Below, piece by piece: positions 1 to 10,653 of a stretch of 25,712 bases of DNA (position 1 is its first letter; every line of letters starts with the position of its first letter). The notes under the pieces are model-generated. The model was not told where the DNA came from. It did not search any database and saw nothing but the letters and a program-made list of their open reading frames with translations. A program made the translations under genes and the position numbers. This DNA comes from Conidiobolus incongruus B7586 (lineage: Eukaryota; Entomophthoromycota; Entomophthoromycetes; Entomophthorales; Conidiobolaceae), in assembly GCA_000697335.1 (NCBI GenBank), contig JNEM01014024.1, positions 1 through 25,712 on the forward strand, written 5' to 3'.

Positions 1-756
1 TTATTTAATTAATTTAATAATATTATTGGAAAAATAAAATAAATATGATTAAATCTATTAATATAAAGAATATTAATAATCATTATAATTTAATTATTAA
101 TTCTTTGGTATTTTAGTTTTGATTAAATTTTACAAATTACAAATAATATGATATTAATTAAATATATTATTAATAAATAATTCATATTTTAATATAATCT
201 AGGAATATTAATTAAATTAACCAGAAAAGATTAATAATCAATTAAATAATTAAAATTTACTAATATTATTTATATAATATTTTGGTGATTTAGGTATATA
301 AGACACTTATAAGATTTCTGTTCAATAAAATGTAAAATATATTATTTAGTCAATGATTTTTTAAAATTGAAAAATATATATACCGAAATATACTAGTTGA
401 ATCTCTAATACCAGTATATTGATAAAATTAATTTATTTAAATATATGCCTCATTATAAACAAATTAATAAACAAATCAAGTAAAAAATTTTTGTTTTTAA
501 AAAAGTTGAGCAAAAATCAAATGCATTATACAAGTAATGGTAAAATTGAAATTAAATAATTTCAATAATTAATGATTAAGTACAAAAATTAAATTGAAAA
601 ATAATAGATTTAATATTCCACTTCCATTTATGAGAAAATTGATTTATAATTCGAATGATATATAAAAAATAAAATACTTAAAACACTGCACCATTTATTA
701 AATTTGATTGTTAAAAAATTATAATTGAAAAGAATACAATATCAAAGTTCAAAGAT
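1..756. other. AT-rich intergenic DNA
   Basis: This stretch is almost entirely A/T runs with stops in all frames. I see no supportable gene, RNA or repeat. It is the 3' flank of the minus-strand secreted-protein gene that ends at 757. Confidence 0.6.
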
Positions 757-1068
757 TTAAGCACCGAGGAAACTTGATAAAATATTTTGTAAACCTCCAG
801 CACCTCCCATAGATCCCATAAATGTTTGAATGAGAGGACCTAACATGTTGGCAAGACCTCCCAATGCCTGCATTGGATTGCTTCCTGAAGCTCCAGAACC
901 TCCGTCAGATCCAGACCCACCCATCATGTTCATCATATTACCCATCATATCACCACCTCCTGAGTTTCCACCTGTAGATGGAGCAGCTGGAGCGCCGTGA
1001 TCACCATGAGGAACTGCGAAAACGGCCAACATACTGACAAGGAAAAGATAAAAGAATTGGAATTTCAT
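757..1068 (-). CDS. Small secreted Gly/Met-rich protein (103 aa), function unknown
   Basis: This intact open frame runs from ATG (1068) to TAA (757). The N-terminus MKFQFFYLFLVSMLAVFAVP is a clear signal peptide with probable cleavage after the AVFA region, so the product is expected to be secreted. Residues ~21-45 start with a His-containing PHGDHG and then become Gly/Ser-rich. Residues ~40-50 hold a Met cluster (DMMGNMMNMMGG). The C-terminal ~40 residues form a Gly-interrupted hydrophobic segment (ALGGLANMLGPLIQTFMG) ending in FLGA. There is no cysteine. I do not recognise the family. The signal peptide, low-complexity body and single short helix match the other minus-strand secreted proteins in this window. 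GC is much higher than the flanks, which supports real coding. A TATA-like box lies 64 nt upstream of the ATG. A role in surface coating or metal binding is only a guess from composition. Confidence 0.8.
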   Translation of the reverse strand: MKFQFFYLFLVSMLAVFAVPHGDHGAPAAPSTGGNSGGGDMMGNMMNMMGGSGSDGGSGASGSNPMQALGGLANMLGPLIQTFMGSMGGAGGLQNILSSFLGA

Positions 1069-1131
1069 TGTAAATATTTAAAATTGTAATTTGATATATT
1101 TTTTAATATTTGTAACTCTACAGAGATATTA

Positions 1132-1140
1132 CTATTTATA
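1132..1140 (-). promoter_or_regulatory. TATA-like box of the 757-1068 gene
   Basis: The minus strand reads TATAAATAG here, ending 64 nt upstream of the ATG at 1068. The position resembles TATA-like boxes before the other genes in the window (55-60 nt). This is inferred from sequence and spacing only. Confidence 0.45.
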
Positions 1141-3472
1141 CTCATCAATTACGGACAGTATAATATCGCTATTAAGATTAATAATTGTTTGCGAAGGAAT
1201 ACTTGTTGCCTTTGGGCATAATAGGCTAATATGAAAATGAATTAAATATTTAACCTTATTCATACAATAATTAATTTTAAAATTTGAGTTTATCCTTTTT
1301 AGTACTGGGAATAAAACATAATCAAATGCTATTAATTTTAAATGAAGGCAATTTTGATTCATATACCAAACATGGTAAAATCAAATATCTATTGATTCAA
1401 TAGTATAATTTGAAATCTTTTTTTGAAATTAATATTAATATTATTTTTGATATATTTTATTAATTTAATTAAAAAAATCATTTTTTAATGTTTTATTTGA
1501 ATTAAATTAGATCTATTATTATTATTATTTTAATTCTGCTCAAATTTTAAAATATTTGATTAATCCCAATTGAATTTGGAAAAAAATTGCCCAAATTATA
1601 TTAATAGTAATGGTGTTAAAAGTAACTTTTATTATAATCATTTTAGGTTAAGTTATTTTAAATTCTCAATTACGCAAAATTTGTTAATTATTTTTATGCG
1701 AAAATTTATCATACTGAAGATTGAACATATAAAGAAATTTTGAACTTTAATCAATTCGATGTAATTAGTCTTATCATTTAATACCCAATAAATAATTATA
1801 AAGGCAAATCATTAGGCTAAATATTTTTTGTTTTTATAATAGTTATTTCTGGAAATTTGATCCGAATTTATTAATCACATCTCATAAAATACTACAATCG
1901 GTTAAAATATTAAAATAAATAATAAACATAAAAACAAAATTCTTTATTATTAAAAATAATGGGTATAACTTATTTATTTCAATAATAACACTTACTCCTC
2001 TGATTAGTGTGAAATTATATAGTGTATTAAAATAGATAAACATTTTATGATAATATAAATTTGGAATTAATAAAATAAAATTATGATAGAATTACACAAC
2101 TAACGAATTTAATTAAACTAATTAAAATTAAAATATGAATCTTTTTTTAGTATTAATCTTTCAATAGTTCCACCAAATTGAATACTCATTCAATTTTATT
2201 AATTGAAAGGATTTTATTTCCGATAATTTTCAAATGTGTAAAAGTATTGAATATTCCGAAATACTCGAATGATTAATAAAATACATATTTAAAATAATAC
2301 ATTACACATTTTAATAAGTGGCCAATTTATGCCTCATTAATGACTCAAAATCACTGTTATTCACAGTATCACTAGAAATTTTTAATATTATATTTGGGAA
2401 TTACATTTAATAAAATTTAAAAAATTAAATATAAAAAATATTTTTACTAATGTTCGAAACAAGCTATCATTCTAATATGAGTTAGGAATTTCATAATTAT
2501 TGCTATTAAACAATATATTTAATATAAATATATATTATATCAATAAATTAAGTTTACAATTTTAATGAAATAATAAGATTTTTTAATTTGATTATTTTTT
2601 ATTAAATTAATATGTAGGATTATATTGATTTAGTATGAATTTTGATTTTATTTAAGGTTAAGCAAGTAAATACTATATATTACTAAATTATCAATTATTT
2701 TTTTCCTCAAGTACAGTAACTTTAAATTTAGTTTATCTTAAAGCAAACTAATAATAGATAAAGTGTATTTTGTTAATTTATATTATAATCAAATAATTTA
2801 TCATTATATCATTTTTTAACAATATATAATAAAAATATTCTTTATATTATTTGAAGTAGTATTTTATTTATTATCTCCAAATTAAATAAAGTTAAAATAT
2901 TATTATAATAATTTAAAAAATGATTATTTTTATTAAAACTAGTCATTAATATAATATATTAAATTAAGTATATAAAAATTAATATAATATTGAATTTTAC
3001 TTTAGGTGATATAAATTTATGGATATTTTTAATTTATATTTAATTTATCAATTTTAATATTACTAAATAATTTGTTTTATATAAAGTAATATTTATTTAT
3101 ATATTTTTTAAACAATAATTTTTAATGTGAAATAATAATATATTAAATATTATCAATAGTTTGATAAATATTTGATTAAAATAATTTTTTATTGATAATA
3201 TATCATATATAAAGTAGTATTATTAAAAATAATATGTTTTAATAATTTATTTGAGCTATTACTTTTTCATTGTTATCATAATTTATTCCTTTAAAATTAA
3301 TATATTAATTATTTTGTTTATACAAAATATAATTCTGTTCATTTCAAGTTTAAAAAATAAATTAATTTAATATTTATAATGATTTAATATATTTGTAATT
3401 TATCCCATTTAATAAAAATTTATAATTTATTAAAAATATATAAACTGATTCCACGTTAAAATGCAATAATAG
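1141..3472. other. Long AT-rich intergenic region
   Basis: About 2.3 kb of A/T-dominated sequence with only short chance open frames. One 76-codon minus frame (1132-1362) has an ATG, but its codons look like translated AT-rich spacer and its end lies on the TATA-like box of the next gene, so I do not call it. I see no RNA gene or clear repeat. Confidence 0.5.
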
Positions 3473-3751
3473 TTAAAAATGTTTTAGTCTTTTATCTAGA
3501 TTTGGCGAAGCCAGACAGTAAGTTAATAGAGGAATTCCTACTTCCACTAGTTTCGTTATGATTAGAATAATTGCTGAGATAATGCTTTCAGAATCTCCAG
3601 CGTGTCCGACTGGAGGAGTAGCGTAGCCAACGGGACCTGGAGGTTGGTAGATAGGATCGAAGGGAGAAGTGACTTCAAGGTTTTGGAGTTGTTGGGCCAA
3701 GATAGCCAATGTGTAGTAAAAGAAAAGTTGAACGATTAAAAATGGTTTTAT
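3473..3751 (-). CDS. Small secreted-type protein with a lost or non-ATG start (92 codons)
   Basis: The open frame ends with TAA at 3473. Its 5' part encodes a convincing signal peptide, KPFLIVQLFFYYTLAILAQQ, but the codon where the start is expected (3749-3751) is ATA, not ATG. The next upstream stop in frame comes without any ATG, so the start is either a changed ATG, a non-canonical ATA, or supplied by an upstream exon; I see no acceptor AG near it. After the signal peptide the protein has a Pro/Gly patch (residues ~35-50, YQPPGPVGYATPPVG) and then a hydrophobic segment (SIISAIILIITKLVEVGIPLL) before a basic tail (LDKRLKHF). This matches the signal, low-complexity and helix layout of the neighbouring secreted proteins. 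The function is unknown. Most likely it is a recently inactivated member, though a sequence error at one base cannot be excluded. Confidence 0.55.
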   Translation of the reverse strand: MKPFLIVQLFFYYTLAILAQQLQNLEVTSPFDPIYQPPGPVGYATPPVGHAGDSESIISAIILIITKLVEVGIPLLTYCLASPNLDKRLKHF

Positions 3752-4489
3752 TAAATTAGTATAATAATTTGAATGATAGTAATTGAATTATATTCCTAAG
3801 ATGCCTAATTGGAATTGTATAATATGTTCATATATATTCCTATCATATACTAACTGTCAAATGTTTAATTCAATAATTTTTTGAAATTGATGGTTTTGGC
3901 ACCAATTTGTAAAATGTTATCATCTATTTAGTCAGATAAGACATTCAGGCGTTTTGTACCCGATTAATTTTAGTATTGGCATGATTTTATTGCCTAAGAT
4001 CCGTTAAAATTTAAAAATTTTAATAGATCTGGCTTTATGTGTTAGTATGTCATAGTATCAATAAATTGGATTTTTTTTCATATGATTGTTAAACTGGTTA
4101 CATTTCGGTATATGTAAATTTTGATTATTAATTAATGTAAACCAAACCATATGTCGAAAATTTCTATTAAACTATTTTACTTTATATAATTTAGTCTGCA
4201 TTTTTTTTCTAAATAATTTTGTTATAAAATTTTAATATAAATGGATGCAAACATCTATTATAATTAATTAAATTATTCTTATTCCTAGTACTTAATTAAA
4301 ATCAAAATCTGTCAAAGCACTCAAAATGACAGGTTATAAAATTTTAAAAAGCAGAGTTCAATTAACTTGTAAAACCCTGCCATATTTTGCATAAATCTGA
4401 CTACAAGTAACAAATCATAAAAACCTGTCATTAATGCTTTCAAAATATATTAAGTAAAAGTTTAAAATACCAAAATATTTATTTTTGTT
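3752..4489. other. Intergenic region with two foldbacks
   Basis: AT-rich spacer. It contains a tight hairpin at 3997-4030 (AGATC..TTAAAATT, 4-nt loop, AATTTTAA..GATCT) and a larger foldback at 4325-4432. I see no gene. Confidence 0.5.
4325..4432. repeat. 108-bp foldback with 11-bp inverted ends
   Basis: AATGACAGGTT at 4325-4335 is exactly mirrored by AACCTGTCATT at 4422-4432. Inside it, ACTTGT near 4365 and ACAAGT near 4404 form a second nested inverted pair. This could be a small foldback or MITE-like insertion, or a structured transcript. No duplicated target site is obvious. Confidence 0.4.
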
Positions 4490-4770
4490 TGTTAAATCTT
4501 GAAAATTCTTTAAAGAATGGAGTTAGCAATTTGAAAGATATTGGAATAAATGTAAGATTGAAATGCTTTGTCATGCTGCACAAGCACCGGCAAGTGGTAG
4601 TAGGATTAGTGATGGGGATAGAATATGGTGGAACTTCCAAAGGCTCCCTATGTGCACAGAGTTTCGAATAATCCACGAATTAATAGTTTATGAGGCCAAA
4701 GATCCATGAGTTCGGGGCTGTGCATGGCTGGTTGGGGGGTTTACAGTGAAATGGGTGAATAGAATTGAAT
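4490..4770. other. GC-richer island of unknown origin
   Basis: Base composition rises sharply against the flanks. Both strands have open frames of about 60 codons (plus 4489-4671, minus 4479-4676), but neither has an ATG start or a recognisable motif. A minus-strand frame ends in an alpha-helical, secreted-protein-like stretch (LPVLVQHDKAFQSYIYSNIF). It may be a decayed gene or an old mobile-element piece. I cannot assign it. Confidence 0.3.
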
Positions 4771-5711
4771 TCAAGTGTCTAATAGCAAAATGATTTTAGT
4801 TAAGTGGTAAAGTTATTAATAAAATTGTATATTTTAATAAATTTATTTGAAAAACATTCATACTAAATTTCTATATTTAAAGCACACATATATTATAGTA
4901 TATTTAAGTTTATTATGAAAATTTTATAATATTTGAAACAAAATACCTTTAATATTGTTCACCATTTAATCTCTACTATCATTGGCATAGCCAATATCAG
5001 ATCCAAAAATATTATTAAGCAATTTCTACAAATAAACATTTTAAGTATGTTAATCATCAAAGAATATATCCAAAATTTTAAAATTATATCAAAAACTAAA
5101 GTCCATTTCGGCATTTGAGTGTGAGTATATATTTATATATATCGCTTATCTATCCCAGTTTAATAAATATAAACTAAGAAATTTTGAGAGTTAGTTATTA
5201 CTCGAAGTTGGAATCAACTTTGCCTAATGTAATCAGTTATTTTTACCATAGTGAAAAATTTAAGATTGCCTGATTTAATTTGATTAATAATTGACAAATT
5301 GAATAGTTTAATAATATGATATTTTGGATGACTTTAAAGTTAATAAAGTTCGATTGTAATAATAAAATCGTAATAATACATTTTATAATTAAAATTCTGA
5401 TTTAAAACATCTTAATTTGTTTTTCAATTGTAAATTAACCTCAAAAATTTTATTAAATAACCAATCATTTGTAATATATATTAATAATGCTTTTACAAGC
5501 TGAAACAAGAGAAATAATCACATAAAATAAAAATATTATTATTTTCAAAATAATTATCAATATCACTCTAATACAATATCAATTTCTAAATATGATTAAA
5601 TACTTAAATTCAATTTAATAAATTTTAAAAATTTCAATATCAATTGTTAAAATAAAATATAAAATTTACAATAATGAAATTTTCAAAAATTGGTTTGAAA
5701 ATTAGCTAGAT
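4771..5711. other. AT-rich intergenic DNA
   Basis: A/T-rich sequence with only short chance frames; a 61-codon plus frame at 4933-5118 lacks an ATG and any motif. Nothing else is supportable. Confidence 0.5.
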
Positions 5712-5826
5712 TTATTGATTTATGATAATTATATTATATTATATGATATGATATTATACAATATCATATTGTATAATATTCATTACAATTATCATTAAGA
5801 ACTCATAACTGTCTGATAAATCAATA
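5712..5826. repeat. Large foldback with a 29-bp near-perfect palindrome
   Basis: The core is ATATTATACAATAT (5751-5764), one C, then its exact reverse complement (5766-5779). Outside the core the ends TATTGATTTAT and ATAAATCAATA are also inverted, and GATAATTA pairs with AATTATC between them, so most of the ~115-nt stretch can fold back. It may be a foldback or MITE-like remnant, or an AT palindrome that arose in place. Confidence 0.5.
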
Positions 5827-5887
5827 GACCTAAGATTCTTTAGAAAAAGATTATTGTTAAAAAATTAGGGGAGATACAAAAGGAATT

Positions 5888-6043
5888 TTAAATCCTGTTT
5901 CCAATATCTGATAGAACTTTAGTTAATGCATATATGTCTTGACCAACAAAAGGTATAATTTTACCAATGATATCTTAGAAAAATCCTCTAATGGAATAGC
6001 ATATTAAATTTTCAATGTAATTAGAGTAAGTTGCACTATTTCC
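5888..6043 (-). pseudogene. Remnant of a small secreted-protein gene
   Basis: On the minus strand, 52 codons between stops carry one in-frame TAA (5975-5977). The part after that stop reads DIIGKIIPFVGQDIYALTKV and then LSDIGNRI before a terminal TAA (5888-5890). By eye this resembles the helix of the secreted protein at 8226-8756 (ADFISKMAPVVGKGLGVIGD). No signal peptide or ATG is present. The lost 5' end points toward the transposon copy that begins about 115 bp away at 6159, so insertion or rearrangement there may have removed it. The function is unknown, and the call rests on a weak, short similarity. Confidence 0.4.
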
Positions 6044-6158
6044 TTAATTATTTCTTTTTTTGTTTTTCTTTAAATTAAAGATTTAACTTTGTATATTTTG
6101 CAAATTATGATTAAAATCTTGTTTCTGTATTTTAATTAATTCATAATCACTGTTATTA

Positions 6159-7459
6159 CTCTGTATTTTTAATAATGGGAATTTTTTTGCAATTTAAAAT
6201 AAATAAACATTTTGATATATAATATATAAAAATAAATATATAATATAAATTTAATGATTTCCTTTATTATTAATAATTTTTTACCATATTTTTAATAAAT
6301 TTCTAATACTTAAACAATAGTTCTTTTTTTTAAAGGCTGAAATTTAATGTTTTACAAATCAATTAAATTTTTCTAAAGAAATTTTCTTTCTTATAAGCTA
6401 GTATTTTAATTCATTAAAGCAATTATAATTACATAGGTTATAATCTAAAGAATATACTAAATATAGTAGTTTTTTCTAGTTATTTTTAATTAAAAAATTT
6501 TTTACAGCTTTAGATTTATGTATTTTATAATTATTTCATAAAATAATAGGTTTTTTAAAATATATTAAAAACACTAATTAAATATACTTTTATTTAAAAA
6601 AATAATATCAATCTTATTATTAATTAATTTTCCTCTAAAAATTAAATAAGAGTATTATATACCATTATAGTCTATTATAATAATTAATATTCATTTATTA
6701 AAAAAATAATTATTTAAAAGGATTTATAAAAAGGGTTAATTTAACTTAATTTAGTATTTTGCTTTGTATTTTAATAAAAGATTATATATAAAGATTTAAG
6801 ATTCATCAATTATAATTATCTATTATAAAAGTTTAAGCTTCTAATAATAATATAATAAATTCATTTAATAATAGCTATTTTAACTTCTTTTAAGCTTTAG
6901 TTAAATTATAAGATATTTATTTTATATTTTTATTTATTAATTTAAGTTTAAAATTTATTATATATAAAATACTTATAAAACTAATATTAAAATCTTTAAT
7001 TAATTTTTTAATTAGAATAAAAAAAATACTTTTCAATTTATTTTTTCATTTTATTAATAACTAAAAAAATAATAGTTGAAGTTAATATTTTAAATTTTAA
7101 TAAGTTTTAAATAATTTCTCTTTTAACTTTAAAATAATTTATTTAAAAATAAAGAGTTAATTTAAATAATACTTTATTATATAAAGTTACTTATAAATTT
7201 TAAATAATTTTAAAGGGTTTATGGTTAAGTTTTATTAATACTAAAATAAATAACTTTTGATGATTATTATTTAGTTTAATTATTATTAAATTAAATAACC
7301 AATTTTAAAAAGTTATTTTTTTAATCAAAAATAAAATAATATATATAATTTAAAAATATATAATTTCTTATTTATTTTGTATATATTTGTTTATTTAAAA
7401 ATAATAAGATATTTGAAAAATCAGAAATTAAAAAATTTCCCATTATTTTAAATTCAAGG
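6159..7459 (+). mobile_element. Decayed 1.3-kb TA-flanked DNA transposon, copy 1 (Tc1/mariner-like by size)
   Basis: The element is bounded by TA dinucleotides (6157-6158 and 7460-7461). It has terminal inverted repeats of about 23 bp, with 18 of 23 positions matching by eye; both ends contain AATAATGGGAA inward of CTCTG (left) or CCTTG (right). A second copy, reverse-oriented, lies at 13342-14631 and is alignable along its whole length, for example around AGAATATACTA near 6450 and the right end TTTGAAAAATCAGAAATT. The length (~1301 bp), TIRs and TA flanks fit the Tc1/mariner superfamily. No transposase frame survives, and the interior is extremely AT-rich. The superfamily assignment is inference, because no DDE motif can be read. 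Confidence 0.7.
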
Positions 7460-8225
7460 TAATATTTAATATATTTTAACTATTAATATGAGTTTCTTGA
7501 CAAAAGCTAAAAAAACCAAAATAATAGTAAAAAGTGTTGGCTTTATATTCAAAGCTCAGATTATAGCTACCTTGTTAATCATATTATATATAACTTAACT
7601 AATCAATTAATATTGGGCTTTTATTATATTGTTTTTTAATCAAAATACTTCTAGTTTAATTTAAAATTATTCCACCTGTTATTTTGAATTTTAAAAATTG
7701 AATTTTTTTTTTGCTTTTTTTAACTTAATTGAAAAAACTTTGTAAAATAATATATTCCTGATTATCGGATAGGTCACATGATAAAAATCTATTAATCAAT
7801 ATTCCAATTAATAAAATTAAATACCAATAACACGAATTTTAAGTTTGAAAATTATGTACTATTTCTTAATTTTCGATATTTGTGTTAAATGAAGCATTAA
7901 TAGAATAATAATGACTTTATTTTAATGTTAGTTGTCATATTTTTCATAGATTAGTATTATAGATTTTAGAATGTCACTTGAATAGGAATAGATTTTGATA
8001 TAAAAATTGATAGATAAAATTATCGATTATGAATTTAAAAAAATATCAAACATACATATATTTATATGATATAGTTTTTATCATAATATACTAGAAAAAC
8101 AACAACAATATTAAAATTCTGTGGTTTTATTCCTTTGTAACTTTAGATTGTAAATATTATATGATAGAATAAGTATTTTGAGAGATAATAAATATATTTC
8201 TATATATCATAGTATACAAATACAT
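7460..8225. other. AT-rich intergenic DNA
   Basis: Spacer between transposon copy 1 and the 3' end of the Pro-rich secreted-protein gene. I see no gene, RNA or clear repeat. Confidence 0.5.
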
Positions 8226-8756
8226 TTATTCTGAATTGGCCATACCTCCTGGAGGATAGGTACCAGCACCGGATGGGGGATAGGAAGGAGCTCCTCCAGA
8301 TGGAGGAGCTGAAGGAGGGGAAGGAGAACCACTAGAAGGAGGAATAGAAGGAGGAGCTGATGGTGGACCATTAGGAGGAGTAGATGGAGGATAACCGCCA
8401 GAAGGATCAGATGGGGATCCTGCTGGAGGAGTCGAAGGAGGAGTGGATGGAGGATAACCGCCAGAAGGATCAGATGGTGGAGCAGAAGGACTACCACCAG
8501 AAGGACCAGTGGGAGGAGGGGCAGGAGTTGAGCTATCAGAATTCTGGCCCATCTTAGTCAAAGCATCACCAATTACACCCAAACCTTTGCCAACAACAGG
8601 AGCCATTTTGCTGATAAAGTCAGCCAATTTATCTGAAAAATCACCATAAGCTACGCCGGCGTAGGGGGTTGCTGGGGGATATACGGGATCATCATTATAA
8701 GGGTTTTGAGCGAGAGCTCCAGCAATCAAGACGGAATAAAATAAACTAGCTTTCAT
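8226..8756 (-). CDS. Secreted Pro/Ser/Gly-rich repeat protein (176 aa), function unknown
   Basis: The open frame is intact from ATG (8756) to its stop at 8226. The N-terminus MKASLFYSVLIAGALAQ is a signal peptide with likely cleavage before QNPYN. Residues ~18-36 are Tyr/Pro-rich. Residues ~38-70 form an amphipathic helix (DKLADFISKMAPVVGKGLGV). From ~75 to the end the protein is a Pro-Ser-Gly low-complexity region, including a 21-residue unit beginning PSDPSGGYPPSTPP repeated twice in tandem. There is no cysteine and no catalytic motif. Such Pro/Ser tails are typical of extended, possibly glycosylated, wall- or matrix-associated regions in fungi, but a role here is inferred. A TATA-like box ends 55 nt before the ATG. 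An open frame in another frame over the repeat (8207-8497) is a shadow. Confidence 0.85.
   Translation of the reverse strand: MKASLFYSVLIAGALAQNPYNDDPVYPPATPYAGVAYGDFSDKLADFISKMAPVVGKGLGVIGDALTKMGQNSDSSTPAPPPTGPSGGSPSAPPSDPSGGYPPSTPPSTPPAGSPSDPSGGYPPSTPPNGPPSAPPSIPPSSGSPSPPSAPPSGGAPSYPPSGAGTYPPGGMANSE
8374..8477 (-). repeat. 63-nt (21-codon) tandem repeat within the Pro-rich protein gene
   Basis: A segment starting at 8374 recurs 63 nt further on at 8437 with near-identity over ~41 nt. It encodes two consecutive PSDPSGGYPPSTPP units. The unit is a whole number of codons, so copy-number change would keep the frame. Confidence 0.75.
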
Positions 8757-8810
8757 TATAATCTATATAATAAAGGATACAGTTTTTTTAAAAATTTCGT
8801 TACATCTCGA

Positions 8811-8818
8811 TATTTATA
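8811..8818 (-). promoter_or_regulatory. TATA-like box of the 8226-8756 gene
   Basis: The minus strand reads TATAAATA, ending 55 nt upstream of the ATG at 8756. The same spacing occurs before the genes at 11196 and 16648. Confidence 0.5.
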
Positions 8819-10653
8819 ATACAATTTCATCAACATGCAATATCGACACCTTTTCAATACTAACGAGTTTACTACATAACCAATATACACAAAATTAATC
8901 AAACTAGTTATGCTTAGATTTTAATATAAAATTTGAAATCTGGAAATTGATTATGGTGCCTAAAAACCGCCAGTTATACCTTCTCAAGTTAAATATATAT
9001 TTGTTTATCTATCGATTATAATCAAAAACCATTTTTTTAGATTTGTGTGTGATATTATTTGATTCTAGGACCAATCATATTTTCCAGTATAAAGTTCTAG
9101 TTCGCACAAGAGTTTTTGAGTCATTAAATTCTTGCCTTTGTCGGTATTATTTTTGAATGAATTATTGGTTAATTTGTTGACATAAATACATAAATTAGTA
9201 AATTTACATATATTTATAGATTGGAGGATATTACATATATTGGAAGTGCTGGAATATATTTTATTTAATTCATTTTTGTATTATAGTTAATAGACGATAT
9301 CTGACGATTTGATTTTACTAAGATTTGGAAGGAATCAATCAATTAAAATTGTTCATTGAAATGTATTTATTTTCAAATACTACTCTTTAACTAAATACCA
9401 ATAATTTTGATTTTTTCAAATTTTTATATACAAAATAGGTTAGCTAAGTGATACAATTTTATAGGAGTGTGTAAACGTATTTCAAAGCAGTTTTTTAAAA
9501 TTTTAGACTCAATAATATTGATCATCTTAGAAATATGATCAAATAAATATTTGGAATTTATAGAATATATTGAATAAATTCCTTATTCTATAACAATATA
9601 ATTAGGTCCAAAAACCTTCAAAGCAACTACTGCCATAATCATTTGCAAACTCAAGTAAATCAAATACTACTTACTGATATACAATGTTATTACTTATAAA
9701 CATAATAAACCTCATGACAGACAAAATTAAAAAATGGATATGAATAATTTAACAAATTAAAATTTTTTTATACAATATAAATAAAATTTTAATTTTAGGA
9801 AAGTCAATCAATATAAGAATATTTGATAGTTAAAATTAATTCAAATAATGAGCTGAAAAGAGTAAATATATCATCAACATATTAGCATCTTTGAGTTATT
9901 AATAGAATGTGATTATTACATTTAATCAATATTAATATATTTCATCAAATAATCCCCTAACTTGAATTTTAATTGATATAATAGTATTAGATAGTACCTT
10001 TAACATTCAATAGAATTAATGTCAAATATTAAATTTATGACGAAATACAAATCATATTTATTATTAATATATAACTACAAATTTTACGATATAATGGATC
10101 ATTCTTATAATATTGTCAAAAATGATTGAAACAATAGATATGTTAGTATGAGAGTATAAATTTTACAGTATTAGCACATAATATGAAAATTTGTACTAAT
10201 TTCTTTCAGAACACAAAACAAAGTTAATAAATAAACAAGTGATTGATATTAAAAAATAATTAAGTGATAAAAACTGACAATGATTAAAAGGTATTAAAAT
10301 CAATGTAAAAAATCAAAAAAATAAAACTTTATAATATATTAAGTGTTCCTGCAATAATAGGAAGTCTGCCTCCAGAGTGGAAGGCTGGGAATTCGAGTCT
10401 CTCAGGTGTAAATATCATTTTTTAATAATTTTTATTTCTATTGTTGTTACTGATATTAATATAAAATATAACCAATCATTATATCAATTATGGTCATATA
10501 GTAATTTATTTAGAATAATTCAATTTTAACACAAAATAAATATGTTTTTAAAATGAAAATTAAATATATTAAATTCTTGATAAAACTCTAATTTCATTGT
10601 ACGAATAAATATCTTTTATTTTTTATTTTTTATTAATCAATATAAATGACTAA
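8819..10653. other. Long AT-rich intergenic region with a tRNA-like fragment
   Basis: About 1.8 kb with no supportable coding frame. The only notable stretch is GC-richer, at about 10350-10410, and holds two adjacent small hairpins resembling tRNA D and T arms (separate entry). Confidence 0.5.
10361..10410 (+). other. tRNA-like fragment (D-arm-like and T-arm-like hairpins only)
   Basis: GCCT (10368-10371) pairs with AGGC (10382-10385) around a loop containing AGTGG, as in a tRNA D arm. It is followed at once by a hairpin containing ATTCGAGTC, close to a Pol III B box. There is no anticodon arm and no acceptor stem pairing that I can find, so this is at best a truncated tRNA or SINE fragment. 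Confidence 0.25.

Noticed and set aside
1132-1362. 76-codon minus frame upstream of the 757-1068 gene
   Set aside because: Composition of translated AT-rich spacer, no motif, and it ends on the TATA-like box.
8207-8497. 96-codon Leu/His-rich minus frame over the Pro-rich gene
   Set aside because: A shadow of the repetitive Pro/Ser/Gly codons of the 8226-8756 gene in another frame; no independent start signals.
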